From positions 1 through 39,486 of the forward strand of contig CAIYZV010000395.1 of the NCBI GenBank assembly GCA_903930765.1: DNA of 39,486 bases. Direction: 5' to 3'. A model generated the notes under the pieces. It saw only the letters and a program-made list of their open reading frames with translations, searched no databases and had not been told where the DNA came from. Made by a program: the position numbers and the translations under genes. This document shows, one piece after another, positions 26,133 through 34,151 of this stretch; within the stretch, counting starts at the first letter, position 1; each line of letters begins with the position of its first letter. The stretch comes from an uncultured Pirellula sp. Its GTDB lineage: Bacteria > Planctomycetota > Planctomycetia > Pirellulales > Pirellulaceae.

Positions 26133-26345
26133 TCAAGGGCTTAAGGCTGGATTGATGGCGTCGCCAGAAGCGTTGAGCGAAGACTTTACTCGACTCGAAA
26201 GAGTTCCAATGCTGGCAATGATCGCTCCTGCAATCAACGAAACCATGACCGCATACTCGATGGAAGTGGCTCCTTCCTCCGAGAAAAACATTCGAAGCAT
26301 GCTGGAAAACATTGGTTTTTGATCCTCGGCGTTAGTGTCTTCCAT
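26133..26345 (-). CDS. Flp/Fap-type pilin subunit (type IVb)
   Basis: 70 residues from the ATG at 26345, which has GGAAAA just upstream; shorter forms starting at 26312 are possible, and the longest open frame begins at a TTG. The type IVb prepilin motif is clear: leader ending in SEEG, cleavage before ATSIEYAV with Glu at +5 and Tyr at +6, then the hydrophobic helix MVSLIAGAIIASIG. The mature pilin is about 45 residues, normal for Flp. Flp pilins build tight-adherence pili with the Tad secretion ATPase, secretin and TadV/CpaA prepilin peptidase, none of which is encoded nearby. It is therefore an orphan subunit in this window. Confidence 0.9.
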   Translation of the reverse strand: MEDTNAEDQKPMFSSMLRMFFSEEGATSIEYAVMVSLIAGAIIASIGTLSSRVKSSLNASGDAINPALSP

Positions 26346-27028
26346 CTGTTTTCCGGCAGTTTCCTTCAGGCAGGATTCCAATGCATTTGGCGGCAGGGGA
26401 ATCCAACTGCGAACGGTTCCGTTCTACGGTTGTGGTTTCGAAGAGGCCACTCTCGGGGTTTGCGGGATAGGCATAGCACCTGCGAGAATTTGCACTTCAC
26501 CCCTAAATCCTAGGTCGAAGCGGAGGCCCGCAACACTCGAGCTTGGAGATATTGACCAACAGGGATAGCAGCGGCCGTTAAAACCAGAATAACCTGGACA
26601 ACCTGTCGGAAATCGGCTGCAGGCGAGCCCGAAAAGGCTAGAAAACCTAGTTGAAATTGCGGCAATTCAGGATTCGTTGTTATGGACCCGTTTTGATGAA
26701 CCCTTTGCGGTTGATACGCTGCACAATCCCCGAAGCCCCTAATCGGCAACGTACCTTACCAAAGCGCCCGAGGCTGCGCGATAAAGAAACCGAGCATGGA
26801 ATCGGCTACGGGAATTGGTACAATGGCAGGACGATCAGGCTGATTGGTACCCCCCGGACGGCAGCTGTTGTTTGGGAACGTTCGCCCAGCAGCTGGTGGA
26901 AGCGACTAGCGGGGGTGTTGGCGCGATGCAAGCCTGGACGGAGCATAAAATCCGATCGGAAGATACGGCGTTTCCGGCGCGCGTTGATGATGGAACTACC
27001 TCATTCAATAACATAGGGAGTGATTGGG
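26346..27028. other. Gene-free stretch between Flp pilin and metal-domain lipoprotein
   Basis: About 680 bases between divergent genes. Open frames of up to about 120 codons exist on the plus strand (for example near 26651-27016) but lack domains, signal peptides or ribosome sites and have Arg-rich non-coding character. No tRNA-like or strong hairpin structure was found. It could hold long untranslated leaders, a small RNA or a decayed gene. GGGAG at 27016-27020 is the ribosome site of the next gene. Confidence 0.5.
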
Positions 27029-27409
27029 ATGAAGAAACGTACTTTTAGTGCAGTGACGCTTGTTGCCGCGGGGCTCCTCTCGGGTTTGGTTGGCTGCGAC
27101 GACCCAAAGAGCCAGCTTCCCTCGGAACGATTAGCTCGTAATCCCGTTGTGTCCAACGAATCGGAAGAAACAAAAACGGTCTCGTTCAAGGTCGACGGGA
27201 TGACGTGCCCGAGCGGTTGCTACCCGACCGTTAAATCGGCGATCGCGAAGCAAAAGGGGGTTGTCGACGTCGAGTTGGCCCCGCAAAAGGAAAAGGATGT
27301 GATCGACAATCCAATCGTCTTCGTGAAGTACAAAGGCAAACTCGATCTCGAATCGACCTTCAAAGCGATATCTCGCGCTGGGTTTGAGGCCGAATCCGTT
27401 TCCAATTAA
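27029..27409 (+). CDS. Lipoprotein with heavy-metal-associated (HMA) domain
   Basis: 126 residues; the ATG at 27029 has GGGAG 8 bases upstream, better than the in-frame GTG at 27020. A lipoprotein signal peptide ends SGLVGC with Cys23; Asp at +2 would mean inner-membrane retention under the E. coli Lol rule. After a short spacer comes an HMA fold (about 50-125) with the ferredoxin-like beta-alpha-beta pattern and the metal motif GMTCPSGC, Cys60 and Cys64. The spacing is CxxxC rather than the classical CxxC of copper chaperones and P-type ATPases. HMA domains carry Cu, Zn or Cd; metal and partner are not clear here, and no P-type ATPase or regulator is adjacent. A weak hairpin terminator follows. 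Confidence 0.9.
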   Translation: MKKRTFSAVTLVAAGLLSGLVGCDDPKSQLPSERLARNPVVSNESEETKTVSFKVDGMTCPSGCYPTVKSAIAKQKGVVDVELAPQKEKDVIDNPIVFVKYKGKLDLESTFKAISRAGFEAESVSN

Positions 27410-27455
27410 CCTCCCTCTCGCAGGGAGACTTTATTGGCAGACCTAAGCTCTAAGA

Positions 27456-27482
27456 AAACCCCCGCAGGCTCGCGGGGATTTC
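27456..27482 (+). terminator. Possible weak terminator after HMA lipoprotein gene
   Basis: Stem CCCCGC (27460-27465) / GCGGGG (27472-27477) with a 6-base loop, flanked by AAA and ATTT. The T tract is short, so confidence is modest. Confidence 0.45.
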
Positions 27483-27522
27483 GCTGCATGCGGAGCGGCG
27501 GTAAAGGATTTTTTCGACGCGC

Positions 27523-27607
27523 CCCGTGCTTCTTCAATGCCCGTGCTTCTTCAATGCCCGTGCCATGAAAACGCCCGTGCCATGAAAACGCCCGTGCAAT
27601 GAAACCG
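27523..27607. repeat. Tandem array, 17-bp units, five copies in A-A-B-B-B' order
   Basis: Units at 27523, 27540, 27557, 27574 and 27591 all begin CCCGTGC. The first two are CCCGTGCTTCTTCAATG, the next two CCCGTGCCATGAAAACG, and the last is a variant of the second type. There are no spacers. The exact 10-bp sequence CGGAGCGGCG flanks the array on both sides (27491-27500 and 27611-27620). It lies between the HMA lipoprotein gene and dnaE. Confidence 0.93.
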
Positions 27608-27692
27608 TCACGGAGCGGCGTCTGGACGGATGGATTGCTGCATTCACCAATGCGCTGAATAATCATCGAACCACCAAAAAAGTCGGAACTTC

Positions 27693-30600
27693 ATGAGTGA
27701 GTCTTTGGCCACGGAATCAAACGCTTCGTCCCCTCGTCCTTTCGTGCATTTGCATTGCCACAGCCATTACAGCTTGTTGGACGGCGCGGGATCGATTGGG
27801 AAACTGATCGGGCGTGCCAAGTCGCATGGAATGACGGCGCTCGCGTTGACCGACCACGGAAATTTGCATGGGGCATTGGAGTTTTACAGGAAGGCGAAAG
27901 ATTCGGGGATCAATCCGATCATCGGTTACGAGGCCTATGTGGCTCCGGGAAGTCGATTCGAACGCGATGCCGCATCGTCGAAGGAAGCGGCATACCACTT
28001 GACGTTGCTTGCGAAAAACCGTGAAGGTTTCAAAAACCTGGTGCGACTTGCATCTGCGGCGAGCTTGGAAGGGTTTTACTTCAAGCCTCGCATCGATAAG
28101 GAACTTCTTGAGAAGTACAACGAAGGGATCATTTGTTTGAGCGGTTGCGTGTCGAGTGAGTTCTCGCGCGCGGTTCTGAAGGGGTACGACACCGCTAGTG
28201 CTTTGGAAGAGGCTGAGAAGGTTGCTTCTTGGTTCTCGAAGACTTTTCAGGATCGATTCTTCATTGAGATCATGAACAATCATCTCAAGATCCAGCGTGA
28301 GCAACTGCTCGGTGCCGTGGATGTGGCCAATCGCATGGGGTTGCCCTTGGTCGCTACCAGCGACGCGCATTACGTAGACCGCGAGGATGCGGATGTCCAG
28401 GATGTGCTGCTGTGCATCAGCACGGGCAAATTCCGAACGGACACCAACCGAATGAAGATGGAGAATGACCAGTTCTATCTTCGCTCCCAGGAGGAGATGT
28501 ACCAGAATTTTCATGGTCTCGAGGACGCGGTGGCTCGCTCGCAACAGATCGCCGATTCCGTCGACATCGATCTCGAGTTAGGAGGACGGAATTTTCCTTC
28601 GTTTGAGATACCAAAAGAGATTTCGACGTCGGACGACTATTTGCGGCACTTGTGCATGCAAGGACTCTTAGAACGGTATGCCGATAATGCCGAAATGTGC
28701 CCCGATGGGGAGTTGTCCCAAGTCGTACTCGATCGTTTGGATCGGGAATTAGGTGTGATCCGAAAGTTGGGATTCTCGAATTACTTTTTGATCGTGTGGG
28801 ACTTTGTTCGCTACGCCCGTGAGGTCAATGTGCCAGCGACCGCGCGGGGGAGCGGTGTCGGTGCGATTGTGTGCTATGCGTTATACCTATCTCACGTGTG
28901 CCCGATCAAATACGATTTGCTCTTTGAACGGTTTCTGGACGAGAGCCGGATCGAGGCGCCGGATATCGATATCGACTTCTGTCAGGAACGACGCGGAGAG
29001 ATTATCCGGTATGTGAAGGAAAAGTACGGTGACTCAAACGTTGCGCAAATCGGAACCTTCGGTACGCTGAAAGCGCGAGGTGCGATTAAAGATGTCGGGC
29101 GAACCATCAATCTCCCGCTCAGTCGCGTCGCCGAGCTGAGCGAATTGGTCCCCGACGATCCAAAGATCACGATCAAGGACGCGCTTGCTGAGAGTGAGGA
29201 TTTGCGCAAGGCGGTCGAATCGGATATGGCCTTCAAGGAGTTGATCGGGCTAGCCACACGGGTTGAAGGGATGGCCCGCAGCATCGGTACGCACGCCGCT
29301 GCGGTGGTGATCGCTGACAAACCCTTGACCGAGTACGTTCCTTTGATGCGGGGTTCCGGCAAAGACGACGTGATCACGCAGTGGTCCATGGGGGATGTCG
29401 AAGCCGCTGGATTGCTCAAGATGGATTTCCTTGGGCTGAGAAACTTGACCATCCTCTCTAAATCTGTCGACATCATCGAGCAGACGACGGGCGAGCGGAT
29501 CGATCCCCTGAAGTTCCCACTCGAGGACGAACCGACCTTTGACCTGCTCCGGCGCGGCGAGACAAAAGGGGTTTTTCAGCTGGAAAGTGGCGGAATCCGC
29601 GATTTGCTGCAACGCATGAAGCCGGATCATTTCCGAGACATTATCGCAACCAACGCCCTCTACCGACCCGGCCCTCTCGAAGGTGGGATGGTGGATGATT
29701 ACATCGCGGTCAAATTGAAGAAGAAGGAAGCGAATTATCTTCACCCTATCCTTCGTGAAATTCTCGAAGAGACCAACGGGGTGATGGTTTACCAAGAACA
29801 GGTGATGCGAATCCTGAACCGTCTCGGTGGGATCGAATTGGCGAAAGCGTACACCTGCATCAAAGCGATCAGCAAGAAGAAAGAATCGATCATCGCCGCC
29901 AATGCGGAGAAGTTCCTTCAAGGTGCCGTGTCGCTGGGCTTGGCCAAAAAAGACGCTGAAGACTTCTGGAACATGATCCTGAAGTTCGCAGGCTATGGCT
30001 TTAACAAAAGTCACTCGACTGCGTACGCGCTGGTCGCTTACCAAACCGCGTATCTCAAGACCCATTATCCGGTCGAGTTCATGGCGGCACTCCTCACCGG
30101 CGATATCCCCAACCGTAATTTCAAGCGCAAGGACTCGCTGGTTGAGCATTTGGAAGATTGCCAGCGGATGAACGTGGTGGTGGAACAGCCGAGCGTGAAT
30201 TCGTCGAGAGGTGAGTTCAGCGTAGCGAACGGGCGGATCCACTTCGGTTTGAGTGCCATCAAAGGTTGTAGCACTTCGGCCGCCGAGGCGATTGCTCGTG
30301 AACGCGATGCACATGGCCCTTACAAAGACATGTTCGATCTTTGCAATCGGGTCGATTCCACGCAATGCAGCAAATCCTCCCTCGAAGCCCTGATCCGCGC
30401 AGGTGCACTCGACTGCTTTGGTGCCCACCGCTCGCAGCACATCGCGGTCATTGAGAAAGCATTGCAGGGTGGGGCTGCCGCGGCGAAAGATAAGCGAAGT
30501 GGCCAGTTGAGCCTCTTCGGAGATGTTGATGAGGATGAAGCAGCGCCCAAGCAGATGCTGCCAGACATGCCGGAGTTCCCCGAAAAGGAACGCTTGGCGA

Positions 30601-31292
30601 TGGAGAAAGAAGTACTCGGCTACTATTTGTCTTCCCACCCGCTTGCGGAATACGAGAGAGTTCTAAAGTCATTCTGTACCCATAATGCGGTGACTGCGAA
30701 AACCCTCAAAAACCGTACCGAGGTATGGATGGGTGGGATTATCTCGTCGATCAAACTTGCTCACACCCGCAACCCAAAGCCTGGACAGTCCTCCAAGTAC
30801 GCCAATTTCGATTTGGAAGATCTCGACGGGATCACTCGTTCGATCGCGTGGCCGAATACGTTCGATCAGTTCGGAGAGATGATCCAACCCGATTCGATCG
30901 TGTTGATCCGAGGTCGAATCGACAAACGAGGTGAGGAGGAAATCAATTTTATCGTCGATGAGATTCTGCCGATCCGAGAGGTCGACGAAAAGTTCACAAC
31001 GGGAATTCATATCCTATTTGATCAAAACAAACATGATCAAGAATTGTTACCGAAGATCGGTGAAGTGTTGCGTGGCTATCCCGGAGAGAGGGATGTCATG
31101 TTCGCCGTTCGGACCGGGAATGGAGATACTGTTCATATCATGGCTGGCAAGCAGCGTGTGGCAATCAATCCGGAATTGAGGCAGCGGCTCGATGATCTGC
31201 TGGGCGCGAATAGCCATCGTTTGATTTTCACCAAACCCAAGGTCAACAAAAACAGCAATGGGGATACCTTTCGTCGTCGGTCCTCCAATTGA
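27693..31292 (+). CDS. dnaE: DNA polymerase III alpha subunit
   Basis: The catalytic subunit of the replicative polymerase, 1199 residues, typical DnaE length. The N-terminal PHP domain (about 15-290) has HLHCHSHYS (19-27), LTDHGNL (52-58), an Asp/His pair in SDAHYV and a Cys in LSGCVSSE. The C-family polymerase core has ARGSGVGAIVCYAL and the catalytic aspartates in PDIDIDF (423-429). The fingers region includes TNALYRPGPLEGG and YQEQVMRILN. A tandem helix-hairpin-helix region follows, then an OB-fold (about 1005-1095, TEVWMGGIISSIK). It is DnaE1-like, not PolC. The ATG at 27693 has a weak GGAA upstream. hrpB follows after 55 bases on the same strand. A helicase-loader or clamp-loader gene is not adjacent. 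Confidence 0.98.
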   Translation: MSESLATESNASSPRPFVHLHCHSHYSLLDGAGSIGKLIGRAKSHGMTALALTDHGNLHGALEFYRKAKDSGINPIIGYEAYVAPGSRFERDAASSKEAAYHLTLLAKNREGFKNLVRLASAASLEGFYFKPRIDKELLEKYNEGIICLSGCVSSEFSRAVLKGYDTASALEEAEKVASWFSKTFQDRFFIEIMNNHLKIQREQLLGAVDVANRMGLPLVATSDAHYVDREDADVQDVLLCISTGKFRTDTNRMKMENDQFYLRSQEEMYQNFHGLEDAVARSQQIADSVDIDLELGGRNFPSFEIPKEISTSDDYLRHLCMQGLLERYADNAEMCPDGELSQVVLDRLDRELGVIRKLGFSNYFLIVWDFVRYAREVNVPATARGSGVGAIVCYALYLSHVCPIKYDLLFERFLDESRIEAPDIDIDFCQERRGEIIRYVKEKYGDSNVAQIGTFGTLKARGAIKDVGRTINLPLSRVAELSELVPDDPKITIKDALAESEDLRKAVESDMAFKELIGLATRVEGMARSIGTHAAAVVIADKPLTEYVPLMRGSGKDDVITQWSMGDVEAAGLLKMDFLGLRNLTILSKSVDIIEQTTGERIDPLKFPLEDEPTFDLLRRGETKGVFQLESGGIRDLLQRMKPDHFRDIIATNALYRPGPLEGGMVDDYIAVKLKKKEANYLHPILREILEETNGVMVYQEQVMRILNRLGGIELAKAYTCIKAISKKKESIIAANAEKFLQGAVSLGLAKKDAEDFWNMILKFAGYGFNKSHSTAYALVAYQTAYLKTHYPVEFMAALLTGDIPNRNFKRKDSLVEHLEDCQRMNVVVEQPSVNSSRGEFSVANGRIHFGLSAIKGCSTSAAEAIARERDAHGPYKDMFDLCNRVDSTQCSKSSLEALIRAGALDCFGAHRSQHIAVIEKALQGGAAAAKDKRSGQLSLFGDVDEDEAAPKQMLPDMPEFPEKERLAMEKEVLGYYLSSHPLAEYERVLKSFCTHNAVTAKTLKNRTEVWMGGIISSIKLAHTRNPKPGQSSKYANFDLEDLDGITRSIAWPNTFDQFGEMIQPDSIVLIRGRIDKRGEEEINFIVDEILPIREVDEKFTTGIHILFDQNKHDQELLPKIGEVLRGYPGERDVMFAVRTGNGDTVHIMAGKQRVAINPELRQRLDDLLGANSHRLIFTKPKVNKNSNGDTFRRRSSN

Positions 31293-31347
31293 GTCCCCCT
31301 AAAGTACTCCATGTTTCATTCGGGCAACATACGACGACGATTTCACC

Positions 31348-34002
31348 ATGCAGCCATTACCGATTGATCCGTGGATCGATGAGATCGTAGAACGAGTTCG
31401 TGAGAATCCGATTACGGTGGTTGAGGCACCTCCTGGATCCGGAAAGACGACTCGCGTCGCGCCGGCACTGATGGATGCCTTTCGTGCTGCGGGTGCAGGC
31501 TCCAGTAATTCGAACTCCCACAGCAATGGCAAAATCTATTTGCTGCAGCCTCGCCGATTGGCTGCCCGCTCGGTAGCGGAACGGATTGCCAGCGAGCGGG
31601 ATGCCAGTCCGCGGGGTGATGCGAGTGCGACTGGCGAATCGGTCGAGCAAGTTCGAGGAGAAATGGGACCCCGAGGAGAGATCGGTTACTCGGTCCGATT
31701 CGATCATCGGGTATCAAAACATACCCGACTGGTGGTAGCCACCGAGGGGATCTTGATCCGTCGATTGCAATCCGATCCGGCGATCGAGGATATCGCGGTG
31801 GTGGTGTTGGATGAGTTTCATGAGCGATCCATCGACGCGGATCTATTGCTGGCCATGCTAAGACGCGTTCAGCAGACGCTTCGCGAAGACCTGCGTATCG
31901 TGATTATGTCCGCGACGCTGGACTCAACGTTTCTCGAACAGGCTTTGGGCACGGTACCGACGATCCAAGTTCCGTCGAGTTGTTTTCCTGTAGCGATTCG
32001 TTATCGTCCCGCCCCGCCAAATCATGGGATGGCAGAGCATACCGCGGCGACAATCATCGATGTCGTGGATTCTACGGATGGCGATGTTCTTGCGTTCCTT
32101 CCCGGTGCTGGCGAAATCCATCGATGCGTGGATGCCCTGAAGGCCAAACGGCTTGATCGAGAGTTTGATCTTATCCCGCTCTACGGCGCGCTTTCGATGG
32201 AAGATCAAATGCGCGCCATCGAGCGGGGGACGCGTCGCCGGATTGTCGTCGCCACGAATGTTGCAGAAACATCGATCACGATCCCCGGAGTTACCGTAGT
32301 CGTCGATAGTGGTTTGGCCAGAATATTGCGGTACTCGCCCGAAGTGGGCATCGATCGTTTAGGATTGGAGAATATCAGCAGTGCCTCCGCAGCGCAGCGG
32401 GCTGGACGAGCCGGACGGACGGCGCCAGGTGTTTGCTATCGGTTGTGGTCTGAAGTCTCCGACCGGTCGCGAGCGGGACATCTCGAGCCCGAGATTCGAA
32501 GAGTTGATTTGGCGGGGACACTGCTACAGTTGATCGCGTGGGGGGAGGGGGATAGCAGCGATTTTCCGTGGCTGGAGGCACCGCGCCACGATGCGATCGA
32601 ATCGGGGAAGCGACTGCTGAGCTTGCTGGGCGCGATCGACAAGGGCCGAATCACACCACTGGGAGAGTCGATGTCTAAGCTTCCCTTGCACCCGAGGCTC
32701 TCGCGGATTTGCTTGGAAGCGATCTCAAAGGGGTGTCTCGAGGACGCGAGCATCGCGGTTGCGTTGCTATCTGAGCGAGACCCGTTCGATCGGCGTGCTG
32801 GCCACCTAGGTGTCCGACCGATGCGCACGCAATCGATCCGTCGCTGGGACAGCGATCTGGTCGAGCGATTGCAATTGCTTCGAGAAAAGCCGCAGCCAGG
32901 CAACGCTTTTTCAGAAGATGGTGACACCCCCTTCGGGATGTTGACACGGGGTGGTGCACGCACCATTCGCCAAGTGTCCGAACAAATACGTTCGTTGTGC
33001 GCGCCGATAATCGAAGGGAGCTCTTCTCGAATCTCGCCAGCGCAAGACTTTGTAACCCGGGATGAGGCGTTGATGCGGGTCTTGTTGAGTGGGTTTCCCG
33101 ATCGGCTAGCGAAGCGACGGGGTTTTGGGAAAAATCAAGCCGTCATGGTGGGTGGTAAAGGCGTTGTACTCGCACCCCAATCAGGAGTTCACGACGCGGA
33201 GCTGTTTTTGTGCTTGGACATCGAAGCTGGCGCCGGCGATGCGTTGGTGAGGCAAGCGAGTCGAGTCGATGCTGGATGGCTCGAGGGGAGCAATCTCCAG
33301 GAACGCGACGATTTGTTTTTTCATCCCACACAGAAACAGGTCGTCGCGCGAAGAAGGACGGTTTGGATCGATTTGGTGTTGCAGGAAACGCCCACGAGTA
33401 TTTCCGATGAGTCGCAGTGCCAGGAAGTATTGTGGCAAGCGGTTCGAGCGAATTGGGAGCAAGTATTCCCAAAGGACAACGTCGAGTTGACGCAATGGAT
33501 AGCGCGAGTGAATTGCTTGAGGGAATGGATGCCGGATCTAGAGTTTCCGGCGATGGATCGCGAGCGATTGATGATGGTCGCTAAGGAACTGTGTCGAAAC
33601 AAACGATCTTTGAGCGACGTTCGAGACGGGGCATGGACGGATTGGCTGGGTGGTGAACTCAATACTGTACAGCGAGCCGTCTTGGAAAAGGAAGCCCCGT
33701 CGCGAATCGTTGTCCCTTCAGGAAGTTCGATCCGCATCGAGTATCAAGAAGGGAAGCCGCCGGTCTTGGCCGTGAAGATCCAAGAGGTTTTTTCATGGAT
33801 GCAGACTCCCAAAATCGCGGGAGGCCGTGTCCCACTCCTTGTGCATTTGCTCGCTCCGAGCATGAGAGCGCAGCAGATTACGGATGACTTGGCCTCGTTT
33901 TGGAAAAATGGTTATCCCGAAGTTAAGAAAGAGTTAAAAAGACGTTACCCCAAGCACTCCTGGCCAGAGGATCCCTTGAGCGCAAAGCCAACGAGACGCT
34001 AG
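31348..34002 (+). CDS. hrpB: ATP-dependent helicase HrpB (DEAH family)
   Basis: An 884-residue superfamily 2 DEAH/RHA-type helicase of the HrpB family; its RNA substrate is poorly defined in bacteria. Walker A APPGSGKTT is at 27-35, LQPRRLAARSVAERI at about 66-80, the DExH box DEFHER at 155-160 and SAT in motif III. Further motifs are TNVAETSITIPGV and QRAGRAGRTAPGVCYRLW. A helicase-associated region follows, then the HrpB C-terminal domain, ending near RYPKHSWPEDP, the family's usual end. Two insertions stand out: a Gly/Ser/Asn tract (about 49-62) and about 20 extra residues (about 83-108) between the Ia-region motif and EIGYSVRF. The ATG at 31348 has no clear ribosome site. It is probably cotranscribed with dnaE. 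Confidence 0.97.
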   Translation: MQPLPIDPWIDEIVERVRENPITVVEAPPGSGKTTRVAPALMDAFRAAGAGSSNSNSHSNGKIYLLQPRRLAARSVAERIASERDASPRGDASATGESVEQVRGEMGPRGEIGYSVRFDHRVSKHTRLVVATEGILIRRLQSDPAIEDIAVVVLDEFHERSIDADLLLAMLRRVQQTLREDLRIVIMSATLDSTFLEQALGTVPTIQVPSSCFPVAIRYRPAPPNHGMAEHTAATIIDVVDSTDGDVLAFLPGAGEIHRCVDALKAKRLDREFDLIPLYGALSMEDQMRAIERGTRRRIVVATNVAETSITIPGVTVVVDSGLARILRYSPEVGIDRLGLENISSASAAQRAGRAGRTAPGVCYRLWSEVSDRSRAGHLEPEIRRVDLAGTLLQLIAWGEGDSSDFPWLEAPRHDAIESGKRLLSLLGAIDKGRITPLGESMSKLPLHPRLSRICLEAISKGCLEDASIAVALLSERDPFDRRAGHLGVRPMRTQSIRRWDSDLVERLQLLREKPQPGNAFSEDGDTPFGMLTRGGARTIRQVSEQIRSLCAPIIEGSSSRISPAQDFVTRDEALMRVLLSGFPDRLAKRRGFGKNQAVMVGGKGVVLAPQSGVHDAELFLCLDIEAGAGDALVRQASRVDAGWLEGSNLQERDDLFFHPTQKQVVARRRTVWIDLVLQETPTSISDESQCQEVLWQAVRANWEQVFPKDNVELTQWIARVNCLREWMPDLEFPAMDRERLMMVAKELCRNKRSLSDVRDGAWTDWLGGELNTVQRAVLEKEAPSRIVVPSGSSIRIEYQEGKPPVLAVKIQEVFSWMQTPKIAGGRVPLLVHLLAPSMRAQQITDDLASFWKNGYPEVKKELKRRYPKHSWPEDPLSAKPTRR

Positions 34003-34138
34003 CGCATCACGTTTTTCAGGTCGATTGTCGATGGTGGGCCAATTGCCGGAACGAGAGTGCTCGTAACGAGGATACCAGCAGAATGGGTTGTAGATGCTAA
34101 GATAGCGCGACTGTTGCTGTTGGTCCTTCATCCGTTTT

Positions 34139-34144
34139 GAGAGG
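34139..34144 (+). promoter_or_regulatory. Ribosome-binding site fixing the start at 34152
   Basis: GAGAGG, 7 bases before the ATG at 34152. It favours that ATG over a TTG at 34137 in the same frame. Confidence 0.65.
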
Positions 34145-34151
34145 CTTGTTT

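Noticed and set aside
26651-27016. 121-codon open frame upstream of the HMA lipoprotein gene
   Set aside because: Arg-rich, no domain, no ribosome site, and overlapped by another equally poor frame.
27523-27607. CRISPR array
   Set aside because: Units of 17 bp directly abut with no unique spacers and there are no cas genes; the same holds for the arrays at 2591 and 39438.
29250-30638. 462-codon minus-strand open frame opposite dnaE
   Set aside because: A shadow of the DnaE polymerase core; no signal, domain or ribosome site.
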